From the NCBI GenBank assembly GCA_003864495.1, contig ML133409.1, forward strand, positions 522,966 through 586,965: 64,000 bases of DNA, given 5' to 3'. The notes beneath the pieces were generated by a model that was given only the letters and a program-made list of their open reading frames with translations, searched no databases and had not been told where the DNA came from. Position numbers and translations under genes: made by a program. Source of the stretch: Nemopilema nomurai. Its lineage: Eukaryota > Cnidaria > Scyphozoa > Rhizostomeae > Rhizostomatidae. Shown here piece by piece: positions 47,808-60,888 of this stretch; position 1 is the stretch's first letter, and every line of letters starts with the position of its first letter.

Positions 47808-50800
47808 CAACGATGAAAATCCTTCTCAGCTCCCGACGCACAGTGTAGTGATCTGTTAAGCTTTCGCCCGGCTTGAAATCAAAGTTCGATCTGCTTGCTT
47901 CACATTTGCTCGCCTGGTTATGAGTCTTGTCCTCTCCGGTGTTGAGCAAATCACCTCTCTGAACAGGTTGAAGGAGAGATTGATCTTTGCGGTTACGAGA
48001 CGCCGGGGAGACAAAAACAACCTCTGTTGTCTTGGAATTCTCTTTCGGTGATGACTCTCTATCAGTTTTAATCAACGAAGAATCTGCAACTTTTCGATTT
48101 TCCGCTTTGTAATGTCCAGTTTCAGTCGACTGTTTTGCTGAGACTTGGTATTTCTTGCTGTCTAGACAAGGCTGCTTGCAAGTGCTAGCCTTGGCGTTTA
48201 CATCATCAGTCTCATAATTATTCGCATCCTTTGGAACTTCGTTCTGCTGCTCATGAGAATTTGCGGCTAATTCCTTTTCACCCACTGGTGTATTAGGTGA
48301 ATTTTCTATTCTCAAACCAGGGCTTGCTCTGGATAACCGAGTCAAACCTCCCAAATCACTTTCTAATACAGTCGAAGAAGGCACCCGCATAATTGTCTCT
48401 TTGTCGCTCAACTCTGCGTCACTAAGGCGCTTACTTAAGTATTCTGCTTGCAACAGCAAAGCCTCCTGCTCTTTCGATGAGCTTTTATTAAGGCCCAAAT
48501 CTTGCTTGGTCTCGTTATTGTTATCCTGTGAGCTGTTGAACCAAGGCCTAGTATCGAGACATGGCGCATTCGATGAAGAATCCACCCTTTTACCAGGAAG
48601 ATTTTGTTGAATTTGCCGCCCCTCTTCATTTATAGTATCCAGGCCAGCCTGTACCGCTTCTGCTGCGCTGTGCTTCCTTTGCGTTTTACCAGAAGGTGGA
48701 AAGCTTTCAGTATAATTCGTCACGTTACCCCCATCGCATGCTTTCTGCTTTTGCACATCTTTATTTACCTCTGTCAAAATACTTTCATTAGCGTCATTAA
48801 ATTTCACAAGTTCTTCCCTACTGCTTTTTCTCTTTTGCACTAGTTCTGTCAAACTGCCTGTTTCATAAAATTGACCACTCGTTTTTCTCTTCCTATCTGA
48901 TTTCAGCTCCTTATCGCTCTGAAAATTACCTTTTGTTTGGGAGTCTAATTCTCTATATTTTGGCATCTGCAGTGTTGGTATTTGTAGAGTATTGTCTACA
49001 GAGTGTGCACACATCTCTTTTGCGGCTCTGTTACATTCACTTGTGTCTACTATCTGACAAACACCAGCCAACTCTACAGTGTTACGAGTAAGATCCTCTT
49101 CGACTCTTTCGAACACAATCTTAGTGCTCCCCGGTAAAAAGCCATCTTCCTCTTTAAATGGCAACTCCTCTTCATTAGTAGCGAAATGCTCACATGGTCT
49201 CCCTTCACTATCCTGTTCGATTAATATCTTCTTTTGATCTGCTTTTATCCCTTCGTGAACTTTCATCACCTAAAGAATGGCCTCTGCTCAAACCGTCTTC
49301 CTTTTGCCTTATTTCCTTTTCTTTACCAGAGACATTTGAACAGTGAAACGTTTCTTTGCTCGAATTCGCATTGAGAGATGGAAATGGTAAAATGGAACAT
49401 TTCTCAACACTAACCTCAATACAAGTAGGTTTCAACTGCATAACTGGTCTACCTCTGTTGTTCCCCTGCTGATCAAAGTTGCTCTCTGAGTTGTCCTCAT
49501 TCATTGACATTAGAAAGGTTTTTTTATATTCTTCAACATTCAAATCACGACACGTTTCAAACTGTACCATTTCAGCAGAAGCCTGGTTTTCTGTTTCAGC
49601 TAGGTGGGTCTTCTGTTTCAGTTTGTCTTGCAACTTATCAGGCAAAATTTCCTCCGAATGCCGCTTACAATGTTCATTTCTCCTGCAATTAGGACCTCTC
49701 TCCAGTTCTGTTCTGTCATCTTTAACCTGTTTCTCCATTTCATCAGTGTATCTCACCTCCTCAGGTGAGTCATGAGTTCTAAAATACTTTCTTTGTTGGA
49801 AACACAACTCTAGATACTCTTCAACACTCGTATCAGGACATGTTTCCAACTCTGATGTTATATCTCCAGCCTGTTGTTTAGTTTCGTCTTTATGTGTTTG
49901 CTGTTTCACTTTTTCTTTAACTTTATGGTCGGCTTCTTGTTGGAAACAGAACTTTAGATACTCTTCAACACTCGTATCAGGACATGTTTTCAACACTGAA
50001 GTTTCATTTTCAACCTGTTCTGCATTTTCATCATCCTTTGTTTGCTGTTTCACTTTTTCTTTAACTTTATGGTCGGCTTCTTGCTGAGAACACAACTCTA
50101 GATGGACTTCAACACTCGTATCAGGACATGTTCCCAACTCAGACGTTATATCTCTATCCTGTTCTTCAATTTCATCTTCCTGTGTAGAGTGTTTCACTTT
50201 CTCTTTTGATTTATGGTCGGTGTCTTGTTGGGAACACAACTCTAGATACTCTTCAACATTCATATCAGGACACGTTTCCAACTCTGATGTTATATCTCCA
50301 GCCTGTTCTTCAATTTCATCATCCTGTGTTTGCTGTTTCACTTTCTCTTTTACTTTATAGTCAGCTCCTTGGTGGAAACACAACTCTAGATACTCTTCAA
50401 CATTCATATCAGGACACGTTTCCAACTCTGATGTTATATCTCCAGCCTGTTGTTTAGTTTCGTTTTTCTGTGTTTGCTGTTTCACTTTCTCTTTTGATTT
50501 ATGGTCGGTGTCTTGTTGGGAACACAACTCTAGATACTCTTCAACATTCATATCAGGACACGTTTCCAACTCTGATGTTATATCTCCAGCCTGTTGTTTA
50601 GTTTCGTTTTTCTGTGTTTGCTGTTTCACTTTCTCTTTTGATTTTTGGTCGGTGTCTTGTTGGGAACACAACTCTAGATACTCTTCAACACTCGTATCAG
50701 GACACGTTTCCAACTCTGATGTTATATCTCCAGCCTGGTCTTCAGTTTCATCTTCCAGTGTAGACTGTTTCACTTTTTCTTTAACTTTATGGTCGGCTTC

Positions 50801-53800
50801 TTGTTGAGAACACAACTCTAGATACTCTACAACATTCATGTAAGGACACGTTTCCAACTCAGACGTTATATCTCCATCCTGTTCTTCAATTTCATCATCC
50901 TGTGTTTGCTGTTTCACTTTCTCTTTTACTTTATAGTCAGCTCCTTGGTGGAAACATAACTCTAGATACTCTTCAACACTCGTATCAGGACATATTTTAA
51001 ACACTGAAGTTTCATTTTCAACCTGTTCTGCATTTTCATCATCCTGTGTAGAGTTTTTCACTTTCTCATTTGATTTATGGTCGGTGTCTTGTTGGGAACA
51101 CAACTCTAGATACTCTTCAACACTCGTATCAGGACATGTTCCCAACTCAGACGTTATATCTGCATCCTGTTCTTCAATTTCATCATCCTGTGTTTTCTGT
51201 TTCACTTTCTCTTTTACTTTATAGTCGGCTCCTTGGTGGAAACACATCTCTAGATACTCTTCAACACTCGTATCAGGACATATTTTCAACACTGAAGTTT
51301 CATTTTCAACCTGTTCTGCATTTTCATCATCCTGTGTAGAGTTTTTCACTTTCTCATTTGACTTATGGTCGGTTTCTTGTTGGGCACACAACTCTAGATA
51401 CTCTTCAACACTCGTATCAGGACACGTTTCCAACTCTGATGTTATATCTCCAGCCTGGTCTTCAGTTTCATCTTCCAGTGTAGACTGTTTCACTTTTTCT
51501 TTAACTTTATGGTCGGCTTCTTGTTGAGAACACAACTCTAGATACTCTTCAACACTCGTATCAGGACATGTTCCCAACTCAGACGTTATATCTGCATCCT
51601 GTTCTTCAATTTCATCTTCCAGTGTAAAGTGTTTCACTTTCTCTTTTGATTTATGGTCGGTGTCTTGTTGGGAACACAACTCTAGATACTCTTCAACACT
51701 CGTATCAGGACACGTTTCCAACTCTGATGTTATATCTCCAGCCTGGTCTTCAGTTTCATCTTCCTGTGTTTGCTGTTTCACTTTCTCTTTTGATTTTTGG
51801 TCGGTGTCTTGTTGGGAACACAACTCTAGATACTCTTCAACATTCATATCAGGACACATTTCCAACTCTGATGTTATATCTCCAGCCTGTTGTTTAGTTT
51901 TGTCTTCCTGTGTTTGCTGGTTCACTTTTTCTTTAACTTTATGGTCGGCTTCTTTTTGGGAACAGAACTCTAGATACTCTTCAACACTCGTATCAGGACA
52001 TGTTTTCAACACTGAAGTTTCATTTTCAACATGTTCTGGATTTTCATCATCCTGTGTAGACTGTTTCACTTTCTCTTTTGATTTATGGTCGGTGTCTTGT
52101 TGGGAACACAACTCTAGATACTCTTCAACATTCATATCAGGACACGTTTCCAACTCTGATGTTATATCTCCAGCCTGTTGTTTAGTTTCGTTTTTCTGTG
52201 TTTGCTGTTTCACTTTCTCTTTTGATTTATGGTCGGTGTCTTGTTGGGAACACAACTCTAGATACTCTTCAACATTCATGTCAGGACACGTTTCCAACTC
52301 TGATGTTATATCTCCAGCCTGGTCTTCAGTTCCATCTTCCTGTGTAGACTGTTTCACTTTCTCTTTTGATTTATGGTCGGTGTCTTGTTGGGAACACAAC
52401 TCTAGATACTCTTCAACACTCGTATCAGGACACGTTTCCAACTCTGATGTTATATCTCCAGCCTGGTCTTCAGTTTCATCTTCCTGTGTAGACTGTTTCA
52501 CTTTCTCTTTTGATTTATGGTCGGTGTCTTGTTGGGAACACAACTCTAGATACTCTTCAACACTCGTATCAGGACACGTTTCCAACTCTGATGTTATATC
52601 TCCATCCTGTTCTTCAATTTCATCATCCTGTGTTTGCTGTTTCACTTTCTCTTTTACTTTATAGTCGACTCCTTGGTGGAAACACAACTCTAGATACTCT
52701 TCAACACTCGTATCAGGACACGTTTCCAACTCTGATATTATATCTCCAGCCTGGTCTTCAGTTTCATCATCCTGTATTTGCTGTGTCACTTTTTCTTTAC
52801 CTTTATGGTCTGCTTCTTGTTGTGTTTCAAAGCAATCAACTTTCTGACCTTTTGTTTTCAAAAGGTTTTCCTTGACTTTTGCACTGGAGGCCATCTGGAC
52901 ATGTTTCTGAACATTCATTTCATAATCTCTTTCGGGTTGTGCTTTCTGGATGTGTATATTGTGCTGATCGATCTCTACTAAGTCGCCGGTTTGAGCCTTA
53001 TTGCAACGTTTCATTTCTTTTCCAAGTTCGCTCTGAGAGAATTTTTTCGCTGGCCTGTCATATTTTTCTGTACCAACGTCTTCATCATAATCCACACAAG
53101 GAAGAATTTTCTCTTCTGTTTCTTGTTCAAGGTTATCTCTGAAAACACTTCTAAAAGGCGACTCCAATTTATCCCCTTTGCCGCTTCCTTTAGCTGTCTC
53201 CAAAAGGCCTTTTTGGTACCTTACAAATTGCTTTGTTTTTCCTTCACTCGAGTTGTCTTTTAAATACCCTGTTCCAGCCTTTTCCCGGTCACAATGCTTG
53301 TTGCATTCTCTTGATTCGTCAGACTTCATGTCAGAGCTTAATTCAAGATATTCCTTGACTCTCATTTTACTTTCATGCTCCCATTTGGTTTCATCTATCC
53401 CTTCCTTTCTTTTACAATGTTTGGGTTCTTTTTCACTTTTAATGGCAATTTTGACGTCCGTCTCTTCACTGCCTGGCTGTTCCTCTTCGTTCTTGTTAGA
53501 GATATTTGTCATTTTTTGATCCATTAGATTCACTTCTCTAAATTCGAGAGAACGTTTTTCTGCAACTTCTTCTACTTCTACTCGCTTAGTGATTTCCTCA
53601 TTTTTCTTCTTCTTCCGCGAGCTTTCGACATCTTCATAATCCATTGCCACCACATTCTCAGCTCTAATTGGTTGTAGCTCACATACTTCCAAGGAATCTA
53701 GCTCTAACTGAATTGTATCTTGATTTGTTGGAATCACCGCCTGTTCTTTTTCAGGCTTCTTAGTAACTGCCATTGCATTTTGATCCATTCGAGTATCTTG

Positions 53801-55455
53801 CAAATCTCTCGATTCTTCCTCAACCCAGCCATCAGCAACGGGCGGACCTCCCTTCTCTTGCCCCATTTCAACTCGTTCGGTCAGATAATACTGTGCTTTT
53901 ACAGCTTTTCGCGTTTCCTTTTTTTCCATTTCTTCCTCTCTAACTTTGGCTTCTTCGTTCTCCTGCTTTCTACTATTCTTTTCAGATAGCGTTTTATACT
54001 GTTCAAGCAAATCAGTATTATCTTCATTTTCTTTAAATTGTTCCATTCTCATCTGTAAACATTCAATCTCCTCAGGTGCTCTATCTTCATATCTTTTCAC
54101 ACTGACTGCAGATTTGATCCGTTCTTTGTCACTGATTGACTTGGCACTACGACTCTCACTTCCAGCCTTCGAAAACACCCCCTTTGAAATTGAGCCATCT
54201 TCAACTATACTTCTTTCTTTAACCTTTTCCACTTCATCAAAATATTGTTGCTGTCTATCAGGTCTTTTCTTTTCATTTCTTACCCTAATACATTTCTCGG
54301 GCACAATTGGCATTAACTCTACAACTTCTAGAAACTCAACAGAATCTTGCTCTTCATCAGAATCTTGCTCAACTTCACTTTCACTTTCTTTTTCTTTTGT
54401 GTTAATCATCTTCACTTGATTGGCATCCTGATTTGCTTGTCCTTGTCTGAATTCTTCTGAAAAAAGTTCTTCGTTTTGTCTCTCTTCTCCAATGTGACGA
54501 CTGTTGACAATCCTGTCCTCATTTCTATCGAGCTGAAGCTCACCCTGACAATAGGAACTTTGAGCGTCCCTCGTGCACTGCCAATCTCTCTCACTGCCAC
54601 TGGCTGCACTTGAATCTGCCCCTTTCTGCTCGGCTTTCAAAACGATCTGCTTTACTTCGTCCTCCATAACAAGACACTGTCCAAAATTTCTGCTTTCTTC
54701 GCACCGTCTATAGCTTTTAGGAATATCATCTTCGTCCAACTCAACCACTCCCGCAACCAAAAGGCCTTCGTTTTCAAAGCTGTCGTATGTGGCAGACAAA
54801 CCTTCTTTCCCAAAAAGGAATTGCGGCCATTTTTCTTTTTCATTGGTTGGCTTTTCCCTTACTTCTAGTACACTATTATTCCTATTAGTATCATCAAATT
54901 TCTTTCTGCCAGCAATCTCTGAAGTGGCATCAAAATATGCTGACTGGGGCAAATAAACTTCATCACATCCAATGCCTCCTCCACGAAGCTCAGTGTTTGC
55001 TGAGGCAAAGGAAATTATCTCAAACCCATCCACCGTTTCACGGGGCTCCAAGTCGTGTTGTAGGGAGGCACACTCTTTATCTACGAAGACAGATTCCTCA
55101 TCAGGGGGGTGCACTTCCTCAGACACAGTCTCAAGCAGTGACGTCAAACTTTGTTTGCTCGAACTCCAACGGAAGCTGCGCAAGCTTCTTCGGTCACCAT
55201 CCTCACTGCTTTTGTCACTGCACGAATACTCGGTGTTAAAGATATGTATGTACTCATCGTCCCCCTCGTCATCTGACAAATACCCTGTGCTTTCAACTCC
55301 AATGCTATGCACACTGCACTGACTTGCTGTCCCATCTTTGCTAACTGCATCTTCCGAGTATTGTCTGCTAACGTTCGTAAGGGCTGCCTGTACAGTTTCA
55401 GGACTTACCCCCGTGGCAGCAGCCGCACCTTCAGGCTCATTCTGCTCTGGTTCTC
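47808..55455 (-). CDS. giant repeat-built charged protein, N-terminal half (single 7.65-kb exon)
   Basis: Unrecognised family. One exon runs from a TTTTAG acceptor (first base 55455, codon split after base one) to a donor after 47808, also phase 1. It starts GEPEQNEPEGAAAATG and has an acidic segment STGYLSDDEGDDEYIHIF near 55300. A Glu/Lys-rich coiled-coil-like region (55000-52850) follows, then a 48-residue array (52830-49770). The tail from 49270 is unique and polar. The frame changes once, between 49269 and 49208: the upstream frame stops at 49208-49210 while the downstream frame is already open. No start codon is needed inside, so at least one 5' exon exists. The phase at 47808 matches the exon starting at 42941, so I model one gene of about 5,400 residues. 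Two neighbouring genes are the alternative. Confidence 0.75.
49205..49270 (-). other. frame break 3 in the giant gene
   Basis: The upstream frame ends SSRRDKSRSKEDINRTG then stop; the other frame reads KVHEGIKADQKKILIEQDSE and continues to the donor at 47808. Both look coding over a 60-base overlap. The change needs one extra (or two missing) bases, and no pair of splice sites explains it. Confidence 0.75.
49770..52830 (-). repeat. 144-bp (48-residue) in-frame tandem array, 21 copies
   Basis: Each unit encodes CPDTSVEEYLELC, then QQ-x-x-DHKSKEKVKQ-x-TQ and an acidic stretch ending AGDITSELET. I counted 21 occurrences of the CPD..VEEYLELC core in the translation. The two cysteines, 12 residues apart, and the tyrosine are almost invariant, while the linker alternates among a few variants (DETEDQAGD, DEIEEQDGD, NETKQQAGD, DENAEQVENE). 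Degenerate relatives (VKEYLEL before, NVEEYKKTF after) flank the array. Confidence 0.95.
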
Positions 55456-55563
55456 CTAAAAGGTGACGAATAGCGTCTAATTACGGAACACGACTTCACT
55501 CTGCTCGAAGCTAAACCTAACCTGTTTTTACGTGCAAAGTATACGGAGCCAAGTCGAGAGACG

Positions 55564-55826
<263 letters not shown>

Positions 55827-55833
<7 letters not shown>

Positions 55834-58033
55834 CTGACTTATCTCAATTATACAATTATGTTTATACTGACATTTTGATATAAAATTTGCTGACGAATGA
55901 TGTGTGAGGGTGGTAAAATTATGATGTAATGGAAATGGAAAAGTCTAGGCTGAGGGACGTAAATAGATGCGTCAGGATGGCTTGGTTTGGCAGTGTAAAG
56001 TAAACAAACGAGTCACTACTACTTTCACTGGCGTGGCTCAGCACTTATACTTCTTTCCCACATCTTTTAAAAATCAAAAAGCATATAGCGGATACTCTAC
56101 AAAAGGACATTTTTTACACCATTTTTCTCTTCAACAAACTTAACCTTTCCGAGAAGACATCTCTCTTATGATTCCTGTCCAGAATCCTAAATGGAACCAA
56201 AAATATCAGCATTTGCTCAAGACTACAAAATCTTATTCCAGTTTCCGTACAGATTATGTGGTGCTTATGACTTAACGAGGCTCATCTGCTGACAGACATA
56301 GGCTGTATGTTGTTTTTCTTTGAAACGCAACGCCTTTTAAAACGTTCCAAATAAACGATCATGCATTTGTTTTCTTTGAAATTTATTTCAAAGAAGGAGG
56401 ACCTCTACCTAACTCCATCACAACAACTGTTTTCATATGCATATAAATTTCTATCATTCAATTCCTAATCCTTTGTATGAAAAAACCGGCCTAATACTGT
56501 AAGAATTATTGCAAATACATAAAGAATGCTGGCTTCATGTATAGGTTATCATTGCTTTCAGGAACACAATACTTCTTTATGTACACACATGGCAGTCAAT
56601 GTTTGTTACGTAACGCAGTTATATAATTCAAACTTCATCCTACTCTGTGTCAAAGCACAAGTTTGTTCATACCCTGGCCATAATGTAAATAGTTACTCCA
56701 AGCTCCTGTTATGTCACTCATTTTGTACCAATAATGGCTTTACAGAAAAATTAGAAACCATTTCTCGAATCATTTGCCTCCAATCTAGTCCTGAGGCTAT
56801 GCTTTTTGAGGCGAATTGACCCTGTGATGTTTGATGAATTGTGCTTCTTCTAATCTTGGATAGAATGTTAATCGTATGGCTTCAACCTAACTAGTTTCAC
56901 ATCGGGATAGCAGATTGCGAGGTTGGATAAAGATGGAGGAAACTGTTCCCTTACAAGATAATAGCATATCAGGGTAGCATTCAAAGTCACCCATTTGGTA
57001 AAGAGAATCTACATTTGATCTTACTGACAGCTTTTTTGAGCAATTGATACTATGGACCATGAATAAGGTGTTTGAAATACGAAAGAAGGGTAGTGAAATG
57101 AAGCGATGGTGATCTTGGGAAGTGAATTCTTTGAAAAAGCCTGGAACAAATAATTGATCAAACCATGATTTTAAAAGACTGTAACAAAGCAACGATTTCA
57201 AAGCTAAAATCTTTCTTACCACAGTTTTCTGTTGTATTTAACTTGCTAACTGGTAACATCTCCTTATGTACCAAGACAAGAGTGACAGAAGTGGCAACTG
57301 GTATCGCCAAAAGGTGTGGCCTAAGTTTTTGAGGAAGTCCGAAAAATCGGCACTTGTAGCTGTCTTTTTTCAACTTATTACCCTACTATGTAGTGGTCTT
57401 TTCTTTCTTTCTATCAATACGTACAACTACCAGCTCCTATGATGGGTTGTTTCCCATGAAAACTCTCAATGCAGGGTGGTTGGCTAGAAACATTTTACTA
57501 CCTTAGATTTCATGCTCCTTAACTGTGCCAGGGAAAGCTTTGGAGATGAAATATGAATGATTGAGAAAATGCGGGGAAGTTCGCGCAAAAATAATATTTT
57601 CTACAGTGTAAACATTGGGCGTGACATAAAAATCTATAGAAAAGTATAAGAAAAGTCATATTGCTTGTCATGAAAAGCAATGGAGCACCGTACATTCAAC
57701 TCATACAATATCCAAAATAACTGTAATTTTGAAATGTTTCATTGCAATAGTGCCTTCTGGAAGATACGTTTCTCTTCATTCGTTATTGCATCACTCTCTC
57801 GGTAAATTTAGGCGAGAAGTAGGGTGAATGAACACTTTCGCGATTCATGGTAATATTTTTTCTATGAAACATGCCTTGATTAAACTGTGCTTAGTGCTTG
57901 TAATGCAGTCATTTCAAAACTTGGCGCGATTCCTGCTGCAAGATGCCTATTGGTGTCGCATTATTGAATCGTACCAAGTGTTCCTTTGATCTTGCAACAA
58001 GCTGACGTAAGTATACAATCAAAACACTCTCAC
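55827..58033. other. probable first intron or 5' flank of the giant gene
   Basis: No strong exon seen. A minus-strand block near 57225-57330 is open and ends in a GTAAGAA donor, but its entry phase does not match its neighbours. Confidence 0.35.
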
Positions 58034-58250
58034 CTCTATTTATGATCTTCTGCAATGCACTGAGCAGCAAAAACATTCCACGCCACTGGTTCGATTGCAA
58101 GCACGCTACATGGTATTCGATGGAAGCTTCTGCCAGGTGTCCTTTCAGATATTTCAAGCGCGAAGGAATTTTCAGCAAAATGCTGTCGAATGCACCAATG
58201 TTTATTGCGATGCGCTTGATTGAAGTTAGGTCTCTTGATCCTATGTTCAT
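58034..58250 (-). CDS. candidate first coding exon of the giant minus-strand gene
   Basis: An ATG at 58250 opens a 72-codon frame, MNIGSRDLTSIKRIAINIGA onward, that ends in phase 1 at a GAG/GTGAGA donor. The next strong minus-strand acceptor (55455) starts in phase 1, so joining gives KIINRGEPEQNEPEG. The frame has an in-frame stop just upstream of the ATG, as expected for a start exon. Its composition (hydrophobic and basic, helix-like, SILLKIPSRLKYLKGHLAEA) differs from the rest of the giant protein. The same stretch is partly open on the plus strand too. It could instead belong to a separate small gene. Confidence 0.4.
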
Positions 58251-59561
58251 CTCTCAAGCTCAAATTCAAAGCTCATTCTAAGCCAGCATAAGCCGTCAGG
58301 CATCTTCTTTTAACTTGCTTTGCCACGTCAAAAAAGAGAAGGAATCCAGCCTCTCCATTACAAGCCACTTTTAAATTAATCTCTGAAGCGCATTGCAGCA
58401 AAAATAGGTGCTCGCTTTATTATGTGAATTACCTTAGCACCATACGAGGTTTTGAGACATGGGTCAAGTTAAGCAGTAGAATCTGACAAGCAGGTCTCAT
58501 AGGGCTTCAGTACTGCAAGTGACAAGTGAACACTATGAAACACAGACCAGCTTTTCTCCTAAACACTACGTTGGTCTGTTGTCTTCAAAAGACGTCCTCT
58601 TAATATCACTCTAAGCAAAAATGTGATTTGATAGCGCAACTTGCAGGATTTCTTTCTAAAATATCCAAAGGCAAGCACAGTTATTAAATAATTTTTTAGC
58701 AAGGAGCGAAGTTTACCATCCAACTTTGTATTCGCGTGTTTGCAAGGCTAGGGCTGATGACGTCATTTGTTCGGTAGAAAAGATGTCAGCTATTAGTCAC
58801 CACTCTGAAGAATCATTGATTCAATTACTGATGACAGATGACCTTTATAGGGACATAAACACTTGTCAAATCACTTGTCAAGACTGACGTTGCCTCTACG
58901 ATGCTTGGCATTATTGCTGCGACCTGAGCATTCAAATGGGTTCCCAACACGAACCATCAGCATAAATTGTCAAAGGATCATCTAAAAAATGACAACTTAT
59001 TTTTTTATCAGCGTACAGTTCCAATGTTCAGTTCTGCTTTTGCTTTGTTCAGTTCTATTACATCTATCATATCACCATTCATTGATTTGAAAATCATTAA
59101 TACTTTAAGAAAAATCGTTTGCCAACATGACCTTCAAAATGTTTCATACAATAGCATTGCTTGACACAATCATATAAAAGTAGGAAATATCTGGAAGAAA
59201 ATAGAAATTGATGAACATTTTGCCAATAATTTTCAGTTGACCATAAAAGCACAGCAAGCAAGAGTGGACGTATCATTTTAGAAAAGAAGAGGAAGCAAAT
59301 GTTGAAATGTTTGGTCGTCACTTGGGGGAATAAAGGTTCATTTGATGGTAAAGGATGCCTTCCACCAAACCATGCACAGAGGTAAAGTTGCCGTGAGGGT
59401 TAACGCCAGGGGCTGCGATTAACAACTGAAGCAAGAGATGGGAAATCATGAAACATAAAGATAGTATAAAACATAAAAAGTTTAATTATAGTTTATTGAC
59501 TGCTAAAATGAAGGTAATTTTCCGCCGGCCTTGTAAAGTAATTCTCTCACTGAAAGCAGTC
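58251..59561. other. no gene seen
   Basis: A minus-strand AATAAA at 59492-59497 belongs to the gene to the right. I see no other structure. Confidence 0.45.
59492..59497 (-). terminator. polyadenylation signal of the 59.6-60.8 kb gene
   Basis: TTTATT on the plus strand, AATAAA on minus, lies about 65 bases after the stop at 59562. Confidence 0.5.
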
Positions 59562-60833
59562 CTAATAGTTTGAAATGCAAATTGGAGATGATTTGTTCTT
59601 GGGACCCTTGTAAATAGTTACAAATTCTGTTATAAATCGTTTTTTCATAAAGCTTTTTCTCTTTTTGTGCTCCACTTTGGCATTATGGTATATTTCGATT
59701 GATTCTGTATAGGTGGGTTCCATTGGATGGAGAAGCACTTGAGTTAGTTGACCAACAACTGGAGTTCTCATAGACAGTTGTGCAAGGTCGAGCTGTCCCT
59801 GATTGCTTTGGCCTGAAAACAATGCAATAAGTGTTAGGCTCATTTCATGATGCCTTTTGAAATGCTTGCTGTTGGATCTCTGAAGTTCACACCGGCGCAC
59901 CTGAATATTAGTCCAATTCGCAAGACGTATGTAACAAACAGATACATCTACTGATGCTAAAGAGTATACTTAGCGTAAACTTCGTCAGTGGATTATTGTT
60001 GATAAATTTATTAGCATTAGTGTGTTGACTAAAGCAAATTTTAGTACTCAGAGTTTATGTATTAAAGAGGGAAAATTTATGAACCGGTTTATAATTGACT
60101 CCACTGTCTTTAAAAATACTTTACTCAATTTAGAAGTTGCTTTATCGTGAATATGGTTATTTGTAAAACAAGTTTTATTATTTACTAATTACTGCAGCAT
60201 TTTTGCCGTGGCCTTTAGATATTATGGAGCACAGCCTCGTGTTCAGTACACAGAACATCATTGATGAAAGTGGAGAAGGAGGGAGGCGTGGCAGTGGTGG
60301 ACGATTCTCGCAATTTGCATTTGGTGGATCGTCCAACGCAGCCCCAATGAATAATGAATCTCTGAGGGGGTAACTCTCCCTTTTTGTAACCGAACCGTGA
60401 AATGCAGCAGTGCATCAGAAATGTTTCGAATTGGGGGTAAACAAAGCAAGGTGCTCTCTATCTCTCCAATTAGCAAGCTTTATCATAGCCACGAATAGCA
60501 TATCACAGGGATACATTCGCTGATATGCAATCCAGGGGCTTCAAAACTCAAGTTTCACGCTCTAGAAACAAACCTTTCCTTTGAAATATCAGAAGATGTT
60601 TCAAGCTCTCAATCTCAACCTTCTTGACCAAAGTGATCGTCCATGCTATCTTTTGTTTCGTGCTGGGAGTGATTTTGCGGATTGTCAAAAAGTCCCATAG
60701 CTCCTTGACCTCTGCTAGCGATATCTCTGCCGCAAAGTCCTTGAACTCCAGCAGATATTTGGCTTTTGCAAACTTCTCCAAAGTAGCCATTGTTATAGAC
60801 TTTGTGAAATCCAATTTTTGTTTCTTTTGCCAT
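59562..60833 (-). CDS. small unknown two-exon protein
   Basis: Exon 60833-60620 begins at ATG (MAKETKIGFHKVYNNGYFGE) and ends in phase 1 before GTTGAG. Exon 59812-59562 follows a TTTTCAG acceptor, enters in the matching phase and ends at a stop. The product is about 154 residues. It contains FDNPQNHSQHETKDSMDD near the end of exon 1, then TPVVGQLTQVLLHPMEPTYT and a basic KKRKSFMKKRF. No domain is recognised and no membrane segment seen. Exon 1 is also open in a second minus-strand frame (MATLEKFAKAKYLLEFKDFA), so the frame choice rests on phase agreement with exon 2. Further 5' exons cannot be excluded, since the frame stays open upstream of the ATG to a possible acceptor near 60888. Confidence 0.45.
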
Positions 60834-60888
60834 AGATAGGTTTGTAGGAGCTTTTGCCACCAGAATAAGCTAAACCAATTTTAGCAGG

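Noticed and set aside
51660..52664. 334-codon plus-strand frame
   Set aside because: Antisense shadow of the 144-bp array.
58042..58281. 79-codon plus-strand frame
   Set aside because: Opposite strand of the candidate minus exon 58034-58250, which has a better donor and matching phase.
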